Made by a program: the position numbers and the translations under genes. Shown here piece after piece: positions 15,022 to 16,978 of a stretch of 16,978 nt of DNA (its first letter is position 1; every line of letters starts with the position of its first letter). The stretch is from an uncultured Oscillibacter sp. (GTDB lineage Bacteria > Bacillota > Clostridia > Oscillospirales > Oscillospiraceae): contig CAJOFP010000024.1 in assembly GCA_905233795.1 (NCBI GenBank), forward strand, positions 1 through 16,978, read 5' to 3'. The notes below the pieces were generated by a model, which was given only the letters and a program-made list of their open reading frames with translations, did not search any database and was not told the DNA's origin.

Positions 15022-16737
15022 ATGAAAAAGAAGTTATGGCGCGGTCTGATTTTATGCGTTTTGGCGGCGTTTTCGCTGTCACTGGCCGCGTGGGCGGCGC
15101 CGGATATATCGGGAAAAGGCGCGGACGCGGTTTTCGTATGGGAAGATAAAAATCCGGCGCGGATTCAGAGCGATACGCCGGAGGCAAATCCCGCCGATCT
15201 GTTCATGAAATATCTGGAGCGGGAAGCGGGCGTAATTCCCGAGGCGCGTCTGGAAGCCGAGGCGGGAGACAGTCTGACCGGGATTAATCGGGCGTTTTAT
15301 GATTTATTAAAGCCGCTGATTCAGGAAGTGGCGGCCGGAAAGCGTCAATCCACGGTTTTTGAAATCGTGCCGGAAGATTTAAGCGAATTTGACCTGACGA
15401 AAAATCTGGACGGAGAAGACGCGGGAACGGCGGTAAAGGAGTTGTTGTCGTCGCTGGGTTTTAACACGTCGAGAATATATAACGCGTTATTGAGCGACTG
15501 TCCCTATGATTTTTACTGGCATATGGTGACAGAGGGCATTCAAACGTCATGGAGTTATAGTTATTCCTCCTCATCGGTCTCGATCAGCTATTTTAAATTC
15601 TCTTTCGCGGTCAGCGACGTTTACAGCGCGGGAGAAAAATACACGGTTCGGGATGACTTGGGGGATATTTTGGATACAGTGAGCGCGGACGCGAAAAGCA
15701 TTGTGGACGCGAACGCCGCGAAATCGGATTATGAAAAATTACTTGCCTATAAAGAGGCGATTTGCGACAGAGTGATCTATAATGATGACGCCGCCGAAAA
15801 CTCAGACGATCCCGATTACGATCAGAACCCGTGGCAGTTAATCTATGTGTTTGACAAAGACCCGGAAACGAATGTCGTGTGCGAGGGCTACGCGAAAGCG
15901 TTCCAGTATTTATGCGATTTATCGTCTTTCCAGACAAGCGATTTCGCCTGTTACCGGGTGACGGGCGACATGAGCGTCTATGACGGCGAGGAGACGGACG
16001 AACCCGGTCCGCACGCGTGGAACCATGTGACGCTGGACGGGAAAACGTATTTAATCGACGTCACAAACTGTGACGGCAATTCCATCGGCGCGCCGGATTA
16101 TCTTTTTATGAATCCGCCTATGGAACAATATCATACAAGGGAATCCGGGTATTATATCGCGTTTGAGAAATATAACTCGTCTTATACCGTCATGTACACG
16201 GATATTGACAGACATATCTCAAAGCCGGGACACGGATATTATGACGCGGACGCGCCGTTCCTGACGCTTTCTTTGGAAAAATATGAGGCGCCGAGCGTGA
16301 ACCCGACAACGACGCCCAAACCCAGCGTGACGGCGCGTCCCACCGTGAAGCCGACAACGACGCCCAGACCCACTGTCACGGCGCGTCCCACTGTGACGCC
16401 GACTTCGGATTCTTATCGCGTCAACAGCATTACAATTCAGGATGATAACGGGAATACGCTTAAAACAATACCTGAAAGCGATTTTCTCGCCACAATTTCC
16501 GTTACGAATCTCACAGCCGAAGAAGCGCCTTTGATTGTGCTTGGCGCTTACTCGGAAACCGGGAAATATCGCGGCTTGATGTGGGTACAGACGGACGCCG
16601 CGCCCGGCGTGACTGTGCGGGTTACTTTGCCGATTGATAACGGCGACGGCGATATTAAAGAGTTAAAGGCGTTCGCGGTTACGTCGTTTGACGATTGGGC
16701 GCCGTTAGGCAATATAGTCAGTTTCCCGGAGAAATAA
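15022..16737 (+). CDS. Secreted transglutaminase-like protein with Thr/Pro linker and unnamed C-terminal domain
   Basis: Exported protein of 571 residues. The ATG at 15022 follows AAAGGGGGA by 6 bases; an upstream in-frame TTG at 14959 would place 21 charged residues ahead of the signal and is unlikely. Signal peptide 1-26 ends in LAAWA. Residues about 230-375 form a transglutaminase-like cysteine peptidase core: C287 in VVCEGYAKAFQYLC, H331 in PHAWNHV, D346 in YLIDVTNCD, an intact triad. Such domains in Clostridia are taken to cleave or crosslink cell-wall peptides or surface proteins. A linker (about 420-460) of Pro, Thr, Val and Arg follows, with two 48-base repeats. The last 108 residues are the same beta-rich domain as in the broken LRR gene. 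Region 28-230 was not recognised. Confidence 0.88.
   Translation: MKKKLWRGLILCVLAAFSLSLAAWAAPDISGKGADAVFVWEDKNPARIQSDTPEANPADLFMKYLEREAGVIPEARLEAEAGDSLTGINRAFYDLLKPLIQEVAAGKRQSTVFEIVPEDLSEFDLTKNLDGEDAGTAVKELLSSLGFNTSRIYNALLSDCPYDFYWHMVTEGIQTSWSYSYSSSSVSISYFKFSFAVSDVYSAGEKYTVRDDLGDILDTVSADAKSIVDANAAKSDYEKLLAYKEAICDRVIYNDDAAENSDDPDYDQNPWQLIYVFDKDPETNVVCEGYAKAFQYLCDLSSFQTSDFACYRVTGDMSVYDGEETDEPGPHAWNHVTLDGKTYLIDVTNCDGNSIGAPDYLFMNPPMEQYHTRESGYYIAFEKYNSSYTVMYTDIDRHISKPGHGYYDADAPFLTLSLEKYEAPSVNPTTTPKPSVTARPTVKPTTTPRPTVTARPTVTPTSDSYRVNSITIQDDNGNTLKTIPESDFLATISVTNLTAEEAPLIVLGAYSETGKYRGLMWVQTDAAPGVTVRVTLPIDNGDGDIKELKAFAVTSFDDWAPLGNIVSFPEK
16303..16398 (+). repeat. Two tandem 48-base repeats encoding a Pro/Thr linker
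   Basis: Units start at 16303 and 16351, each beginning CCGACAACGACGCCCA and encoding a 16-residue block of the type PTTTPxPxVTARPTVx. A partial third copy (CCGACT) begins at 16399. It forms a flexible spacer between enzyme core and C-terminal domain. Confidence 0.85.
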
Positions 16738-16796
16738 CGCGGTTTACGGCGTTTTCCGGCGCGGATAAATAAATTGTAAGAAAGTTATTTACAGCG

Positions 16797-16830
16797 TTCC
16801 CCCATGCGGTTATAATGCCGCGTGGGGGAA
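16797..16830 (+). terminator. Terminator of the transglutaminase-like gene
   Basis: TTCCCCCATGCGG (16797-16809) pairs along 13 bases, with one G-U, with CCGCGTGGGGGAA (16818-16830). A T-rich stretch TATTATATTTT follows. Confidence 0.85.
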
Positions 16831-16899
16831 TATTATATTTTATAATCTATCGGAAATATATAATTTAAAATATATAAAATAAAAAGCGAAAGGAAATTT

Positions 16900-16978
16900 A
16901 TGAAAAAGAAGATTTTATTTTACTGTACGCAATGCGGGAACGAGACGCCGAGATGGGCGGGGAAATGTCCGGCTTGCG
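16900..16978 (+). CDS. radA: DNA repair protein RadA, N-terminal fragment
   Basis: Only the first 26 codons are in the window; the gene continues past the right edge. The protein begins MKKKILFYCTQCGNETPRWAGKCPAC, which is the zinc finger of RadA/Sms (C9-x2-C12 and C23-x2-C26, with the typical PRWAGKCP). RadA is a DnaB-like helicase that aids recombination and branch migration. GAAAGGA just upstream is the ribosome site. The hairpin at 16797 separates it from the previous gene. The zinc-finger pattern is distinctive, but the RecA-like and Lon-like domains cannot be seen. Confidence 0.87.
   Translation, partial: MKKKILFYCTQCGNETPRWAGKCPAC

Noticed and set aside
16303..16398. Mobile element or duplication scar in the transglutaminase-like gene
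   Set aside because: The 48-base repeats are in frame and encode a common Pro/Thr linker, so no mobile element is needed to explain them.

Overview
The window looks like a chromosomal segment from an anaerobic Firmicute of class Clostridia, probably a gut-type Oscillospiraceae-like lineage. I infer this from the mix of genes: a TrpB2-type synthase, a GerS/LolA-like lipoprotein next to nnr, BspA-type leucine-rich-repeat (LRR) surface proteins, S-layer homology (SLH) domains, a bacterial VTC polyphosphate polymerase and a YhaN-like ATPase. Ribosome binding sites are strong GGAGG or GGGGG types, and TTG and GTG starts occur. Coding DNA has moderate GC and favours GCG alanine codons, while intergenic DNA is extremely AT-rich. 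No rRNA, tRNA, CRISPR array, transposase or phage gene was seen.

Layout. Positions 1-7466 carry plus-strand housekeeping and metabolic genes: rpsI (S9), a trpB2-type tryptophan synthase beta gene, a cytoplasmic GH13 glucosidase, a restriction-endonuclease-like protein that keeps its DNA-recognition domain but lost its nuclease domain, then a probable operon of nnr (NAD(P)HX repair), a LolA/GerS-like lipoprotein and a dCMP deaminase. Positions 7488-10336 are minus strand: a secreted BspA-LRR protein with three SLH repeats, and a standalone VTC polyphosphate polymerase. After a 535-base AT-rich gap comes a plus-strand YhaN-like membrane-associated SMC/Rad50-type ATPase (10872-13106). A 490-base gap follows that is rich in hairpins and has a consensus promoter. 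It is the best candidate for an undescribed structured RNA. Then come a second secreted LRR gene, broken by a frameshift (13597-14783), a secreted transglutaminase-like protein (15022-16737), and the first 26 codons of radA at the right edge.

How the parts fit. The surface proteins form a small export island. All three have closely similar signal peptides. The frameshifted LRR protein and the transglutaminase-like protein share a roughly 105-residue C-terminal domain I cannot name, and each is followed by a nearly identical terminator. One LRR protein is anchored by SLH repeats, so the unnamed domain may do a similar anchoring or adhesion job in the other two. The points most worth checking are this shared domain, the structured non-coding region at 13155-13340, the nuclease-less restriction protein, and the frameshift in the second LRR gene.
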